Assembly (NCBI RefSeq): GCF_900182985.1
Contig: NZ_FXUY01000002.1
Location: 855,001 to 919,000, forward strand
Length of the DNA stretch: 64,000 nt
Origin: Pseudomonas helmanticensis
GTDB taxonomy: Bacteria > Pseudomonadota > Gammaproteobacteria > Pseudomonadales > Pseudomonadaceae
Direction: 5' to 3'
How positions within the stretch are numbered: the first letter of the stretch is position 1; each line of letters opens with the position of its first letter. Of this stretch, positions 29,467 through 40,400 are shown one piece after another. The notes under the pieces are model-generated. The model had not been told where the DNA came from and did not search any database. It worked only from the letters and a program-made list of their open reading frames with translations. A program made the position numbers and the translations under genes.

Positions 29467-30240
29467 TTACTTGCCGTAGATATCGAAGGCGAAGTATTTG
29501 TCCTGGATTGCTTTGTATTTGCCGTTTTCGCGGATGGCCGCGATGGCGGTGTTGATCTTGTCTTTCAGGGCGTCGCCCTTGCGCACTGCAATGCCTACGC
29601 CGTCGCCGAAGTATTTGACGTCGGTGAACGCAGGACCTGCGAACGCGAAGCCTTTGCCGGCGTCGGTGTTCAGGAAGCCGTCTTGCAGCAGAGTAGCGTC
29701 AGCCACGGTACCGTCGAGACGACCGGCGGCCACGTCGAGGTAGATTTCGTTCTGCGAGCCGTACGGCTTGATCTCGGCACCCAGTGGCGCCAGAACTTCG
29801 CGGGCGAAACGTTCGTGGATCGAACCACGTTGTACGCCGATGTTCTTGCCCTTCAGCTCGCTCAGGTTTTCGCTGACCTGAGTACCGGCCTTCATGACCA
29901 GACGTGCCGGGGTGTTGTAGTACTTGTTGGTGAAGTCGACCGACTTCTTGCGGTCTTCAGTGATCGACATCGACGACAGGATCGCGTCGATCTTGCGCAC
30001 TTTCAGTGCCGGGATCAGACCGTCGAACTCTTGCTCGACCCACACACACTTGACCTGCATCTGCTCGCACAGAGCGTTGCCGATGTCGTAATCGAAACCG
30101 ACGATGCTGCCATCCGGCGCTTTCGAGGCGAACGGAGGGTAAGCCGCTTCGATACCGATCTTCAGAGGTTTTTCGTCAGCGAAGGCATTCAGCGACAGCA
30201 CGGACAGTGCCAGGGCGCCAAGCAGCACAAGTTTCTTCAT
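29467..30240 (-). CDS. aotJ: Arginine/ornithine periplasmic binding protein AotJ
   Basis: The 257-residue protein has a signal peptide ([21 protein letters not shown]) followed by the mature start [16 protein letters not shown], typical of family 3 solute-binding proteins. It captures arginine and ornithine in the periplasm for AotQMP. The start at 30240 removes a long non-conserved extension; GGAGTC precedes it. It is the first gene of the operon. Confidence 0.94.
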   Translation of the reverse strand: MKKLVLLGALALSVLSLNAFADEKPLKIGIEAAYPPFASKAPDGSIVGFDYDIGNALCEQMQVKCVWVEQEFDGLIPALKVRKIDAILSSMSITEDRKKSVDFTNKYYNTPARLVMKAGTQVSENLSELKGKNIGVQRGSIHERFAREVLAPLGAEIKPYGSQNEIYLDVAAGRLDGTVADATLLQDGFLNTDAGKGFAFAGPAFTDVKYFGDGVGIAVRKGDALKDKINTAIAAIRENGKYKAIQDKYFAFDIYGK

Positions 30241-30423
30241 CTCGGGACTCCATCGGTAAAGGGCAAAAACGGCAGAGTGAGCGACAGCCCAATATGCGAA
30301 TGGGTGAATCGGGAAATCGGTTGCTGCATCGGTAGGAAATTTCCCATTGAAACCTGGAGAGATTTCAACATCAGCCACGATGAGCGAGTGATCGGCATTC
30401 TAACGACAGGCCGGAAGCCGATA

Positions 30424-30439
30424 TTTCTTCAATGCGACA
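30424..30439 (-). promoter_or_regulatory. Candidate ArgR half-site upstream of aotJ
   Basis: On the minus strand this reads TGTCGC, eight bases, AA, an exact motif match. A weaker TGTCGT copy follows 31 bases downstream in the same orientation. ArgR is known to control this operon and its own synthesis. Confidence 0.55.
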
Positions 30440-30748
30440 ACTAATTACAGATGCACAGAGAAAGCGACTTTGGCACATTGACAGCCCTGCAATTTCATGC
30501 AAGAGCGAAAGACAGTGAACCGATCTATGCTGCAAATTGCGGGCCTATTATTCGCAAACCCTTCTAATCCGGCAAGCGCAGCGTAATGTCTTATTTTTCA
30601 CTGGGGGTTTTAAGGCTCTAAAACGGGGCGATGCGTTTCCCTTCGCCCCGTCGCGGGGCGGGCGGTTACACATTCGGTTACGTGGAAGGCGCTGGGTAAC
30701 AGCGGGAAATGTCTTACAGCACAGATCGATAATTATTGGTTGAGTCGC

Positions 30749-30857
30749 TGATCGTTCCCACGCTCCGCGTGGGAATGCCTCCCTGGACGCTCTGCGTCGG
30801 CTTCTGGGACGCAGAGCGTCCCTTGCTGCATTCCCACGCAGAGCGTGGGAACGATCA
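30749..30857. repeat. Composite palindromic repeat with CGTTCCCACGC ends
   Basis: Nested inverted repeats: outer arms TGATCGTTCCCACGCTC and complement, inner arms GACGCTCTGCGTC and GACGCAGAGCGTC. The outer arms match the simpler palindrome at 11416-11454. Confidence 0.8.
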
Positions 30858-30892
30858 ATGAAGCCAGCCCAACCACCACAAAACCTCCAGAC

Positions 30893-30928
30893 ACAAAAAA
30901 GCCCCACCCGGCAAACCGGACAGGGCTC
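30893..30928 (-). terminator. Terminator of acsA
   Basis: AGCCC...CCGG / CCGG...GGGCT forms a stem, and the plus-strand run AAAAAA (a T tract on the minus strand) follows it in the acsA direction. Confidence 0.7.
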
Positions 30929-30943
30929 CTAAGGATTTAGCAG

Positions 30944-32899
<1,956 letters not shown>

Positions 32900-33337
32900 C
32901 TTTCCTACCTCGGTGTAATAGTTGTTTTTGTATGACCCCGTTGTAGCCGGGCCGGCCCCATAGAACCATTCGACGATGGTAGTAACAACCCCTCACCCCC
33001 CGTGTAGGAGCTGCCGAAGGCTGCGATCTTTTGATCTGGATGTTTAGAGGCAAGATCAAAAGATCGCAGCCTCCGGCAGCTCCTACACGGGGATTGAGGT
33101 GATTTCGGGGATTGTTACCAAATCTGCCAAAGGTGTTTATCAAAACGCGCTCTGTTTACCCCCGCCCCATCTCCCTAAAATCCACCTCGCCGACAAGGCA
33201 AACGCGATTAACAACGTTACAGCCCCCACGAAGGCCGTTAATCCAGCTCTCAAGTAATAACCGCAAATGATGAAGTTCCACACGCAACCCTAAAAAGGTT
33301 GCGTGACCCCACTCGACCTTAAAAAGGTAAATTTGAA
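32900..33337. other. Intergenic region upstream of acsA and the DUF2790 gene
   Basis: Contains the acsA promoter region (next to 32900-32990) and a family A REP-like repeat at 33002-33089. Just before the DUF2790 gene a CAACC/GGTTGCG inverted repeat (about 33280-33305) could be a leader hairpin. No gene is seen. Confidence 0.6.
33002..33089. repeat. REP-like palindromic repeat, family A (copy 3)
   Basis: GTGTAGGAGCTGCCGAAGGC and its inverted copy flank a centre with GATCTTTTGATC. It is the same element as at 11457-11545. Confidence 0.88.
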
Positions 33338-33598
33338 ATGAAAGCTTTATTGGTTCTGGCCCTCAGCAGTCTGTGCGCAACCGCCATGGCAGATGAGGTT
33401 CCGACTGATGTCGCACAGCAACAACCGGTTATCGAGGAATACACTTACTCCACCCACCTGGACATCGCCAACGTCGTATCGATGAGTGAAATTCCGAACG
33501 TCTGCGAAGTAGTACCGGCAAAAATGGAATACGACGACTCCAAAGGCCAGCGTCACATCCTGCGTTACAGCGTCATGGGCAACGGCTGCACCAATTGA
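33338..33598 (+). CDS. DUF2790 periplasmic protein
   Basis: The 86-residue protein has a signal peptide (residues 1-18, cleavage after AMA) and the DUF2790 core YSTHLDIANVVSMSEIP...C...MEYDDSKGQ.H.LRY, with two cysteines that may form a disulfide. The family is essentially restricted to Pseudomonas and related genera; its function is unknown, though members are often metal- or stress-induced. The gene is followed by a hairpin terminator. Confidence 0.88.
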   Translation: MKALLVLALSSLCATAMADEVPTDVAQQQPVIEEYTYSTHLDIANVVSMSEIPNVCEVVPAKMEYDDSKGQRHILRYSVMGNGCTN

Positions 33599-33653
33599 TG
33601 ATTTCAGACTGCACCGAATTGGATCTCTCAGCGCCTCATTGAGGGTCGATTCC

Positions 33654-33673
33654 AGCCCGACTTAGGTCGGGCT
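33654..33673 (+). terminator. Probable terminator of the DUF2790 gene
   Basis: A 20-base hairpin AGCCCGACTTAGGTCGGGCT is followed by a T-rich CAGTTGTGTTT stretch, 56 bases after the stop codon. Confidence 0.6.
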
Positions 33674-33708
33674 CAGTTGTGTTTGAAGTCGTGCAAAAGG
33701 CTTGCAAA

Positions 33709-33724
33709 ACACAAGATATAGTGA
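33709..33724 (+). promoter_or_regulatory. NrdR-box-like sequence
   Basis: ACACAAGATATAGTGA matches the NrdR box consensus acaCwAtATaTwGtgt at 14 of 16 positions. NrdR boxes usually occur as pairs; I do not see a clear second copy at the expected distance. Confidence 0.6.
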
Positions 33725-34094
33725 AAAACGCGGTTTTTTGCTCAAATTTTGAACAACCAAACCCCGACGAAAAAATTAATCAAAAAAAATTCTCACAGGC
33801 CAACATCCGCGAAAGCCCTGTAAACCCTCGCTCCGACTCAAACCCCCTTCCTGATCGACCGCCCTGTGCTGATTCGCCTCCCCCACGAGTGCATTTTTTT
33901 CCCTATAATGCCGCCCTAATCGGGTCAGCAATATTCCCTTACAGGGATCAAAAGCCATTCTGAAGCCCCGCAGTCGCGTCCAACGTGATCTGCGCCCGTC
34001 AGAGGCTCTCGGAAACCCGTACAAAATTCTGTTTGATGCCTGCGTTTAGCTGCTGCAAAGAACGATTCCTTTAGATCCAACGCGGTCTGTACGA

Positions 34095-34129
34095 CCGTGT
34101 GAAAAACCAACCAATCAGGTTTCACACGG
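34095..34129 (+). promoter_or_regulatory. Inverted repeat in the nrdB leader
   Basis: CCGTGTGAAA and TTTCACACGG are separated by 15 bases, ending 32 bases before the nrdB ATG. It could form an mRNA hairpin or be an operator; no T tract follows, so it is not a simple terminator. Confidence 0.45.
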
Positions 34130-34161
34130 GCGACAGGCCCTCACGCAGGAGACGACACGTC

Positions 34162-35412
34162 ATGCTGAGCTGGGACGAATTCGACAAAGAAGACAGTGAA
34201 GTAGCAACCGTGAAAGGCGCTAACGCCGGCCACGCTACTGAAGCCAACATGGACCGCCTCGACAACGCTGGCGGTGCCGCCGCGATCGAAGCCCGCGCCG
34301 TGACCGCCGACGACTCGGCCGCTGTCGCCCGCGCCAAGGCTGCACTGAACTCCCTCGACGTCGCCGAAGGCCTCGCCGAACTCGAAGGCGCCTCCGCCCG
34401 TGTCGCCGTTGACGAAAAGCGCATGATCAACTGCCGCGCCGACCTCAACCAACTCGTACCATTCAAGTACGACTGGGCCTGGCAGAAATATCTGGACGGT
34501 TGCGCAAACCACTGGATGCCGCAAGAAGTCAACATGACCGCCGACATCGCCCTCTGGAAAGACCCGGAAGGTCTGACCGACGACGAGCGCCGCATCGTCA
34601 TGCGCAACCTCGGCTTCTTCTCCACCGCCGACTCCCTGGTTGCCAACAACCTGGTACTGGCGGTGTACCGCCTGATCACCAACCCGGAATGCCGCCAGTA
34701 CATCCTGCGCCAGGCTTTCGAAGAAGCGATCCACACCCACGCCTACCAGTACTGCATCGAATCGCTGGCCATGGATGAAGGCGAAATCTTCAACATGTAC
34801 CACGAGATCCCATCGGTCGCTAAAAAAGCCGCCTGGGGCCTGAAGTACACCCGCTCGATCTCCGATCCGAAGTTCGAAACCGGCACCCCAGACACCGACA
34901 AAGAACTGCTGCGCAACCTGATCGCCTACTACTGCGTTCTGGAAGGCATCTTCTTCTACTGCGGCTTCACCCAAATCCTCTCCATGGGCCGCCGCAACAA
35001 AATGACCGGCGTCGCCGAGCAGTTCCAATACATCCTGCGCGACGAATCCATGCACTTGAACTTCGGCATCGACGTGATCAACCAGATCAAAATCGAAAAC
35101 CCACACCTGTGGGATGCCGAAATGAAAGAAGAAGCGACCCAGATGATTCTGCAAGGGACGCAGCTGGAGATTGAATACGCGCGTGACACCATGCCTCGCG
35201 GGGTGTTGGGTATGAACGCGGCGATGATGGAGGACTACCTGAAGTTCATCGCTAACCGTCGTTTGTCGCAGATTGGTTTGAAAGAAGAGTATCCAGGGAC
35301 TACGAATCCGTTCCCTTGGATGAGTGAAATTATGGACTTGAAGAAAGAGAAGAATTTCTTTGAGACTCGGGTTATTGAGTATCAGACTGGTGGGGCGTTG
35401 AGCTGGGATTGA
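34162..35412 (+). CDS. nrdB: Class Ia ribonucleotide reductase, beta subunit NrdB
   Basis: The 416-residue protein has the di-iron ligands of R2 proteins: an acidic residue in the W-K-D/E helix ([11 protein letters not shown]), EEAIHTHAY (about residue 195), and [10 protein letters not shown] (about residue 295), with the radical tyrosine expected in the nearby AYQYC helix. It has an alanine-rich N-terminal extension of about 80 residues before the R2 core. It makes the tyrosyl radical for NrdA. The start at 34162 follows CAGGAGACGAC. No nrdA is in the window. Confidence 0.95.
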   Translation: MLSWDEFDKEDSEVATVKGANAGHATEANMDRLDNAGGAAAIEARAVTADDSAAVARAKAALNSLDVAEGLAELEGASARVAVDEKRMINCRADLNQLVPFKYDWAWQKYLDGCANHWMPQEVNMTADIALWKDPEGLTDDERRIVMRNLGFFSTADSLVANNLVLAVYRLITNPECRQYILRQAFEEAIHTHAYQYCIESLAMDEGEIFNMYHEIPSVAKKAAWGLKYTRSISDPKFETGTPDTDKELLRNLIAYYCVLEGIFFYCGFTQILSMGRRNKMTGVAEQFQYILRDESMHLNFGIDVINQIKIENPHLWDAEMKEEATQMILQGTQLEIEYARDTMPRGVLGMNAAMMEDYLKFIANRRLSQIGLKEEYPGTTNPFPWMSEIMDLKKEKNFFETRVIEYQTGGALSWD

Positions 35413-35446
35413 TAATCCTAGCAGTTGCTATCTAACCTCATCAAAG

Positions 35447-35475
35447 ACCCTGGCTAAAAACCAGGGTTTTTATTT
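35447..35475. terminator. Terminator of nrdB
   Basis: ACCCTGG / CCAGGGT with a CTAAAAA loop is followed by TTTTTATTT. The loop and flanks are AT-rich, and it also lies just beyond the end of the convergent HNH gene. Confidence 0.85.
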
Positions 35476-35526
35476 ATTCGATTGGAGCACCTTACAATTA
35501 ACGCTCCTAAAATTCAGCACTGCGGC

Positions 35527-36501
35527 CTAACAACCTATAAATGCATTATCCCAATGCCAATTAAAGGCGCTTAGATCTACTTGAAGATCCTCAGACTCTG
35601 GCCCATACAAAGGTTTTCCATGGTATCCGACTAAATCATTATTCTCCGGCATCGCCATTACCAAATCCGGAACAAAGAGCTCTCTATTCGAATTCACCCC
35701 AAAAAGCCCTTTATCAAAAGCCCAATGATGTGAGCGACACAAGGCCAAACCGTTTCTTACATCATCCGCGCCTGCCGCCGAGTGAGGAACGACATGAGCC
35801 GCCTCCAACTCATAAAAGCCGCCAGGTGACTTTAGCCCCCCAGCACAGACAGCACATTTATAGTTGTACGCTGCTATAACCCTTCTCTTAAAGACCTGTG
35901 ATCTTGCTCTTTTTTGCACAACGGTTGTAGTTTTTTCTCTATCAAAATCAAATAAAGAAAACGGCAAACTCTCCCTCACTTCCTCTTTCTCTTCGGCCAC
36001 CTCAAGCTCTTCATAAAATGATTCAGGCGCCTCAAATTCCCACAAGCTCCCCCATCTCCGCCCTTTAACCAGACCAATATAAAGAGAAAACTCTGCGGAA
36101 CTTTCAGGGATTAAGTTAAAACGATAGCAATTTATAGCGCTACGCCTCCTACTCACAACAAGCAGGTCATTCTCTTTTGCATCATCCAATAGCGAAGTTA
36201 GCTTTCCTGTCACTCTAGTTTCGCGCTTATTGCTACCCCGCCATGACTGAAGCTGATAGCGTGTTGAAACGGAGGTTATCAACTCGCCTTTCAAGTAAAG
36301 ACTCACGTCCAGCCGCATCCCGACTGTAGGCATTTCGCTCGTCGGCTCACCGATAATAAATGGCAAATACTGCCTTAAACTAACCGGAACGACAAATCCG
36401 GACTGATTACCCTCACCTTCTCCCGTTTCATTTTTTCTCAAAACCTTGAAAAATGGCCTATCCCACTCTACTTCGCGCTCAAATCCGATTAAATCCTTCA
36501 A
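35527..36501 (-). CDS. HNH endonuclease of the restriction island
   Basis: The 324-residue protein has a C-terminal HNH nuclease domain: two zinc-binding CxxC-type pairs around KCAVCAGG (about residue 210), AAHVVPHSAAGADDVRNGLALC (about residues 230-255) and SHHWAFDKGLF. The N-terminal 160 residues are beta-rich and resemble in outline the effector-binding domain of EcoRII-type enzymes, suggesting a DNA-recognition module. Translation probably starts at TTG, seven bases after AAGGAA; the nearest ATG is out of frame. It is the last gene of a minus-strand group with a methyltransferase, Vsr and an EcoRII-like enzyme. Base composition is AT-rich compared with the flanks. Confidence 0.75.
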   Translation of the reverse strand: MKDLIGFEREVEWDRPFFKVLRKNETGEGEGNQSGFVVPVSLRQYLPFIIGEPTSEMPTVGMRLDVSLYLKGELITSVSTRYQLQSWRGSNKRETRVTGKLTSLLDDAKENDLLVVSRRRSAINCYRFNLIPESSAEFSLYIGLVKGRRWGSLWEFEAPESFYEELEVAEEKEEVRESLPFSLFDFDREKTTTVVQKRARSQVFKRRVIAAYNYKCAVCAGGLKSPGGFYELEAAHVVPHSAAGADDVRNGLALCRSHHWAFDKGLFGVNSNRELFVPDLVMAMPENNDLVGYHGKPLYGPESEDLQVDLSAFNWHWDNAFIGC

Positions 36502-36534
36502 CTCACATTCCTTTTCTTAAAGCTACAAAATCGA

Positions 36535-37791
36535 TCACACCAAGCCCTGCCTATGCCTGATCAAATCTATAAACTCTTCGACACTAAGCAACCAATCTCT
36601 CTGCGACGCAGAATATGTCGAATGAATTGATTCAGGGATAACCAACTGCAAATCGTGAGACTGCATCTCACACGTCTGACTCTGGCTGATCGCTGGCTCC
36701 AAAGTAATCAAGTGCTTTTTTTTAATTTTCTTGGCCTCACTCAAAACTTGTCTCCACCGATCCTTACAGGTGGTTTTAGCGCCAAGCATAAACAAATTAT
36801 CGATTGAAAAAGCCGAATCATGATAAGAGGAGAACCCTGGAAATATAAAGTCTGGCCTGGAACCGTTTTCAGTAATGCCTCCCTTTCCCCGCCCTTGTTC
36901 AAACAATAGTTTATTCTGAAAAAAAAGTTCGTAAATATGCCCCTCAAATGCATGCCCAACACGAGATTTACGCCTATTTTGCACGCTCAATGAAAAACTA
37001 ATAAACCCCTCAACATCGCACCCACCCACTCCGAATCCTAAGCTCAGACGCTGCTGGACTAAATATCGCTCAAAAATACGAAATAGTTTTTCTTCATGCT
37101 CCATCCACTGAACAATTGTTTGATCCGGACTTCCACATGGATCCACCGAATCTTGTATTGAGTATCTAGCGTAAGCAGAAAATGCAGAGGTGGTTGGAAA
37201 GGAGTCTCCACCAAATTTATTTATAAGCTGTTCAAGCCAAACATCATCCCCCCTTTCAGGTCGGCTCACTTCAATGCCTAGCTCTTCCAACACCAGACGA
37301 AGAGGCAAGAGCAACTGAACCGCATCCAATGTACCGGGAGTAAAACTCTCACTTACGGCTTTCAAACCAAAAACAAGACGTAGCTGACTTTCAATCGTGC
37401 TATCCGCAGGCGTGAATATCATCAGCAATGTTCCATCAAGCATCTTCGCCACGAGGAGGAAATCACCCTCTTCAATCAGCTCAGTGACAGCGCTTGAATA
37501 ATAGTAAAGACGGAACTCCGCACTTCGATGAGGCTGTTTTCGCCTACAGTCGTACCACGTAACGAACCCCTCACTGATCTCGAGAGAATCAGAATCGTCT
37601 TTAAAATAAATTTGCTTTGCTTTAAACCGATACTCGTCATTTTTCCCAGGTGTACCTAAATATTGCTTGAACCCGGCTGCAGGCAAACCTCCAATTTCAT
37701 GCTGATTCGAACGGCCCGGATCGGCATCCACAGCACTCAAATATTTGGCGGCGACGCCTTCAAAATAGTCGCTAATACGGTCGGTGAACAT
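36535..37791 (-). CDS. EcoRII-like type IIE restriction endonuclease
   Basis: The 418-residue protein matches R.EcoRII in length (about 404) and layout. The N-terminal domain (about residues 40-190) corresponds to the B3-like effector-binding domain. The C-terminal domain (about 240-410) carries RPDFIFPG, SYHDSAF and GAKTTCKDRWRQVLSEA, which align closely with the EcoRII catalytic domain; the aspartate in PDF, the tyrosine in YHDS and the lysines in KTTCKDRW are all present. EcoRII cuts before CCWGG and needs two sites. A Dcm-like CCWGG methyltransferase lies in the same operon, so the specificity is probably CCWGG. The 5' end overlaps vsr by 55 bases. AT-rich composition indicates transfer. 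Confidence 0.88.
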   Translation of the reverse strand: MFTDRISDYFEGVAAKYLSAVDADPGRSNQHEIGGLPAAGFKQYLGTPGKNDEYRFKAKQIYFKDDSDSLEISEGFVTWYDCRRKQPHRSAEFRLYYYSSAVTELIEEGDFLLVAKMLDGTLLMIFTPADSTIESQLRLVFGLKAVSESFTPGTLDAVQLLLPLRLVLEELGIEVSRPERGDDVWLEQLINKFGGDSFPTTSAFSAYARYSIQDSVDPCGSPDQTIVQWMEHEEKLFRIFERYLVQQRLSLGFGVGGCDVEGFISFSLSVQNRRKSRVGHAFEGHIYELFFQNKLLFEQGRGKGGITENGSRPDFIFPGFSSYHDSAFSIDNLFMLGAKTTCKDRWRQVLSEAKKIKKKHLITLEPAISQSQTCEMQSHDLQLVIPESIHSTYSASQRDWLLSVEEFIDLIRHRQGLV

Positions 37792-38243
37792 GAGCTTTCA
37801 TCTATTTGTAAATACTCATTACCATTTATCAGCCACTCCGCTATCAGGTCAATCAATACGAAAGATTTTTCTCTATTCATTGATCTGACAGCGCACTCCC
37901 AAACGATGAGAACACGCCACCCATGGCTCAGGAGAGCGGACTCTTGCATCTGGTCTCTAGCTTGATTTTTTTCGATTTTATCCAACCAGAAATCAGGGCG
38001 CGTCTGAGGCAATCTGAAATATCGGCAGGTATGCCGATGCCAAAAACAGCCATGAATGAATATAACCGCGTTGTATTTTGGTAACACCAGATCAGGTTTA
38101 CCCGGGAGATTACTGTCATGTATACGATAACGAAACCCACGTTCATGCAAAGCTTTGCGTATCGACACCTCTGGCTTGGTATTTTTACTTTTAATACCAG
38201 ACATCATTCGGGAGCGGGTTACAGCGTCCACGACATCAACCAA
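37737..38243 (-). CDS. vsr: Very short patch repair endonuclease Vsr
   Basis: The 168-residue protein aligns with E. coli Vsr: the start VDVVDAVTRSRMM, LPGKPDLVLPKY with the catalytic aspartate, the zinc-binding IFIHGCFWHRH and WRVLIVWECAV. Vsr nicks beside T in T:G mismatches that come from deamination of 5-methylcytosine, so it belongs with a Dcm-type methylase. Translation starts at TTG, supported by a perfect GGAGGTGA site upstream. It lies between the methylase and the restriction gene, overlapping the latter. Confidence 0.93.
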   Translation of the reverse strand: MVDVVDAVTRSRMMSGIKSKNTKPEVSIRKALHERGFRYRIHDSNLPGKPDLVLPKYNAVIFIHGCFWHRHTCRYFRLPQTRPDFWLDKIEKNQARDQMQESALLSHGWRVLIVWECAVRSMNREKSFVLIDLIAEWLINGNEYLQIDESSCSPTVLATILKASPPNI

Positions 38244-38390
38244 AACTCACCTCCGTGCAGTCGATAGCTCAGCTCGTTTTGAGTACTCTCGGAGCCCGCA
38301 TACTCCAGGTTCGCTTTGAGCTATCTATTGCATTTAGAAAAGGAGTCACGAGAACCACAAGACTCCATATTCTGCCGAGGATGCTCCCCT

Positions 38391-39827
38391 TTACTCAGGA
38401 AGCGCAAACTCCAGCTGTGGTCTTTCCTCTTCCGCGTTTTTTTCCTTCGCAGCCAATATCCGATCCTTCATCAAACGAGCCACAGCCTCAAAAACCGGGA
38501 CTGCCACTGAGTTACCAAACTGGCGATAAGCTTGGGTATCGGAAACAGGAATTACAAATTTACTTTCCCCAGGTTTGTCGAAACCCATCAAGCGAGAGCA
38601 CTCATGAGGTGTCAGCCGGCGCGGACGGTTGAGCTGATTAAGCTCACTATGGAATTCCAAACTATCTACAAACCCGCGATCTACTAGGATTTCTGAGCCG
38701 TCCTTATGGTATCTGGCAGAAAGCGTACGAGCCACATCGTTAGGACGCGTCAGACCGAAGCCAAAGCCATTACCTTTCTCACGGTGCTTCTCGGCATACC
38801 GGTAGAGATAATCCCAAAGCTTCGGAGTAAGAATGTATTTCTCTTCCACTTCTTTATCGAGCAGATCACCAAAGCTAGGTCGCTGCTTTGGTATGAGCTT
38901 GCTGATGTCGCGCAGGGTGAATCCTTGGTGAACATTGAGATCACGGCGGAAGCCGACCAGCACGATTCGCTCACGATGCTGTGGCACGAAATGCCTGGCA
39001 TCAATGACCTTCGGATCTGATCCTTTTGGCGCATTTACATCTGCAACCTCATAGCCCAGCTCATCCAACGCTTCGCAGATGATCCGGAACGTATTGCCCT
39101 TGTCATGGCTTTTCAGGTTTTTCACGTTTTCAAGCAAAAATGCGGCCGGGCGTTTTGCGGCGATAATCCGCGCCACGTCGAAAAACAGAGTGCCTTGGGT
39201 CTCGCACTCGAAACCGTGCTTACGCCCTAGGGAGTTCTTCTTGGAGACACCTGCAAGAGAAAACGGCTGGCATGGGAAACCTGCCAGCAGAACATCGTGA
39301 TCAGGAATTTCGCGATCAATGTTCTTGTAGGCTTCCTCGTCGCTGATTTCGGGCTTGTCTGAAAGCGTGACCGAGCGGATATCGAGATTGAAGCGATGAC
39401 GAGCAGGATCGCAGTAGTGGTTCGCCTTGTACGTTTTAACGGCGTACTTGTTCCATTCGGATGTGAACAAGCACTCGCCACCGATGGCTTCAAACCCTTT
39501 CCTGATACCGCCAATGCCGGCAAAGAGATCGATAAAGGTGAATGAAGGTTTGTGGTTCAAGCGCTTGGGCAGCAGATCCTTCAGACGAGTGAACTCAATG
39601 TGAGAGAGCTTCGGCGAGGCCTTTCCCTTGATCCAGCGATTGATGGTTTCACGGCACCAGTGGCTCGGGCTAACGTCGTTGAGAATTTCAGCCAACTGCC
39701 CTTGGTCGTAGATCTCCAGCAGCTTGTGCAGCAGCGCCAGATCAGTAACGGGATGGGTATCAGGCTCGTACGAACCCGAGGTTGCTTCGCTCAAGGATTC
39801 AAAAGACGGTGTTTCAAAAAGATTCAT
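38391..39827 (-). CDS. dcm: Dcm-like DNA (cytosine-5-)-methyltransferase
   Basis: The 478-residue protein aligns over most of its length with E. coli Dcm: [20 protein letters not shown] (AdoMet site), [14 protein letters not shown] with the catalytic PC cysteine, [29 protein letters not shown] and the closing [13 protein letters not shown]. The predicted specificity is CCWGG, modifying the inner cytosine. An N-terminal helical region (about residues 1-90) is also shared with Dcm. The ATG at 39827 is preceded by GAGGA; a TTG at 39851 is a weaker alternative. It is the first gene of the island and would protect DNA against the EcoRII-like enzyme. Confidence 0.93.
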   Translation of the reverse strand: MNLFETPSFESLSEATSGSYEPDTHPVTDLALLHKLLEIYDQGQLAEILNDVSPSHWCRETINRWIKGKASPKLSHIEFTRLKDLLPKRLNHKPSFTFIDLFAGIGGIRKGFEAIGGECLFTSEWNKYAVKTYKANHYCDPARHRFNLDIRSVTLSDKPEISDEEAYKNIDREIPDHDVLLAGFPCQPFSLAGVSKKNSLGRKHGFECETQGTLFFDVARIIAAKRPAAFLLENVKNLKSHDKGNTFRIICEALDELGYEVADVNAPKGSDPKVIDARHFVPQHRERIVLVGFRRDLNVHQGFTLRDISKLIPKQRPSFGDLLDKEVEEKYILTPKLWDYLYRYAEKHREKGNGFGFGLTRPNDVARTLSARYHKDGSEILVDRGFVDSLEFHSELNQLNRPRRLTPHECSRLMGFDKPGESKFVIPVSDTQAYRQFGNSVAVPVFEAVARLMKDRILAAKEKNAEEERPQLEFALPE

Positions 39828-39976
39828 GAGCCCGAAATTCCTCTGGGTCAAAGCTGTGACGAATGGTCACCATTCTAGCCCGCAAAACTTCAAAGTAAAT
39901 GAAATTTCCTGGATTCCGTGAGATGGGTCGTGGCGACACGGATATGGGTGCTGGGGGATTCAATGGCGATCAAATA

Positions 39977-39992
39977 CTGGATGCATACACAG
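39977..39992 (+). promoter_or_regulatory. LexA (SOS) box-like sequence
   Basis: CTGG-N8-ACAG inside the context TACTGGATGCATACACAGCA matches the extended LexA consensus TACTGTATATATATACAGTA at about 15 of 20 positions. It lies upstream of the candidate C4 RNA and the antirepressor gene, the expected layout for an SOS-induced phage switch. Confidence 0.6.
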
Positions 39993-40196
39993 CATAATTT
40001 ACTCTGCGTCTTTGTCCAGGTTTCCTTTCGCCTCGTGACCAGTAGGAAAAGTCGCTGGTTGACGACTATCCCTGATCCCCCTACCCTCAGCTCCGAGCCT
40101 AAGAAACTCTACAAACCAGAGCGGTTCTCCGCACCCGACAGTCATGCGGCTTTTTTTCGTCTGCGGTTTCTCTACGTCTGCGAAAAATCCCGTTAT

Positions 40197-40300
40197 GTCG
40201 GGAGTGGGCGAATACAAGACCCGAAAGGGGAATATGTCCGGCCCGTCTCTGGTGGGTTTCTTAGCTCCCGACACCCTAACGAATGCCCTAAGAAAGCAGC
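40197..40300 (+). ncRNA. Candidate C4-type antisense RNA upstream of antirepressor
   Basis: GTCGGGAG (40197-40204) and CTCCCGAC (40265-40272) form a perfect eight-base outer stem enclosing smaller hairpins. The loop sequence TTTCTTAG (40257-40264) is complementary to CTAAGAAA (40288-40295) just downstream. This fits the idea of C4 RNAs in P1/P7-like phages, which block an antirepressor gene through short antisense contacts. Its place directly ahead of a Bro-N gene supports the call. I could not test it against the Rfam model. Confidence 0.5.
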
Positions 40301-40400
40301 CAGAGGTAAATGGAAATGCCTGGATACCAAACCTTCATGATGAAGGTGAATCGCTGTACCCGCAGAACGCTCTCGTCGCTTCCGACTCCGGAGGCCCGCC

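Larger units (their letters stand above)
30241..30943. other. Long intergenic region between divergent-ended aotJ and acsA
   Basis: About 700 bases without a convincing gene. The part next to aotJ carries a candidate ArgR site. The middle (30600-30700) contains a GC-rich hairpin around CGGGGCGA...TCGCCCCG. The far part holds a composite palindromic repeat (30749-30857) and the acsA terminator. A small RNA in the middle cannot be excluded. Confidence 0.6.
33599..34161. other. Long leader and promoter region of nrdB
   Basis: About 560 bases without a gene. It contains the hairpin of the preceding gene, a NrdR-like box, a T/A-rich segment, a TATAAT at 33904-33909 and an inverted repeat just before the nrdB ribosome-binding site. 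nrdA would be expected at this side of nrdB in many pseudomonads but is absent. Confidence 0.6.
39828..40400. other. Control region of the Bro antirepressor module
   Basis: About 570 bases without a convincing gene. An open frame at 40144-40509 overlaps the downstream gene out of frame and is probably spurious. The region contains a LexA-like box, a short hairpin-T sequence (CGGTTCTCCG...TTTTTTT, about 40121-40158), and a structured segment resembling C4 antisense RNAs. Confidence 0.6.

Noticed and set aside
39918..40340. A 140-codon open frame in the control region of the antirepressor
   Set aside because: It spans the LexA-like box, a hairpin and the C4-like element; it is unlikely to be translated.
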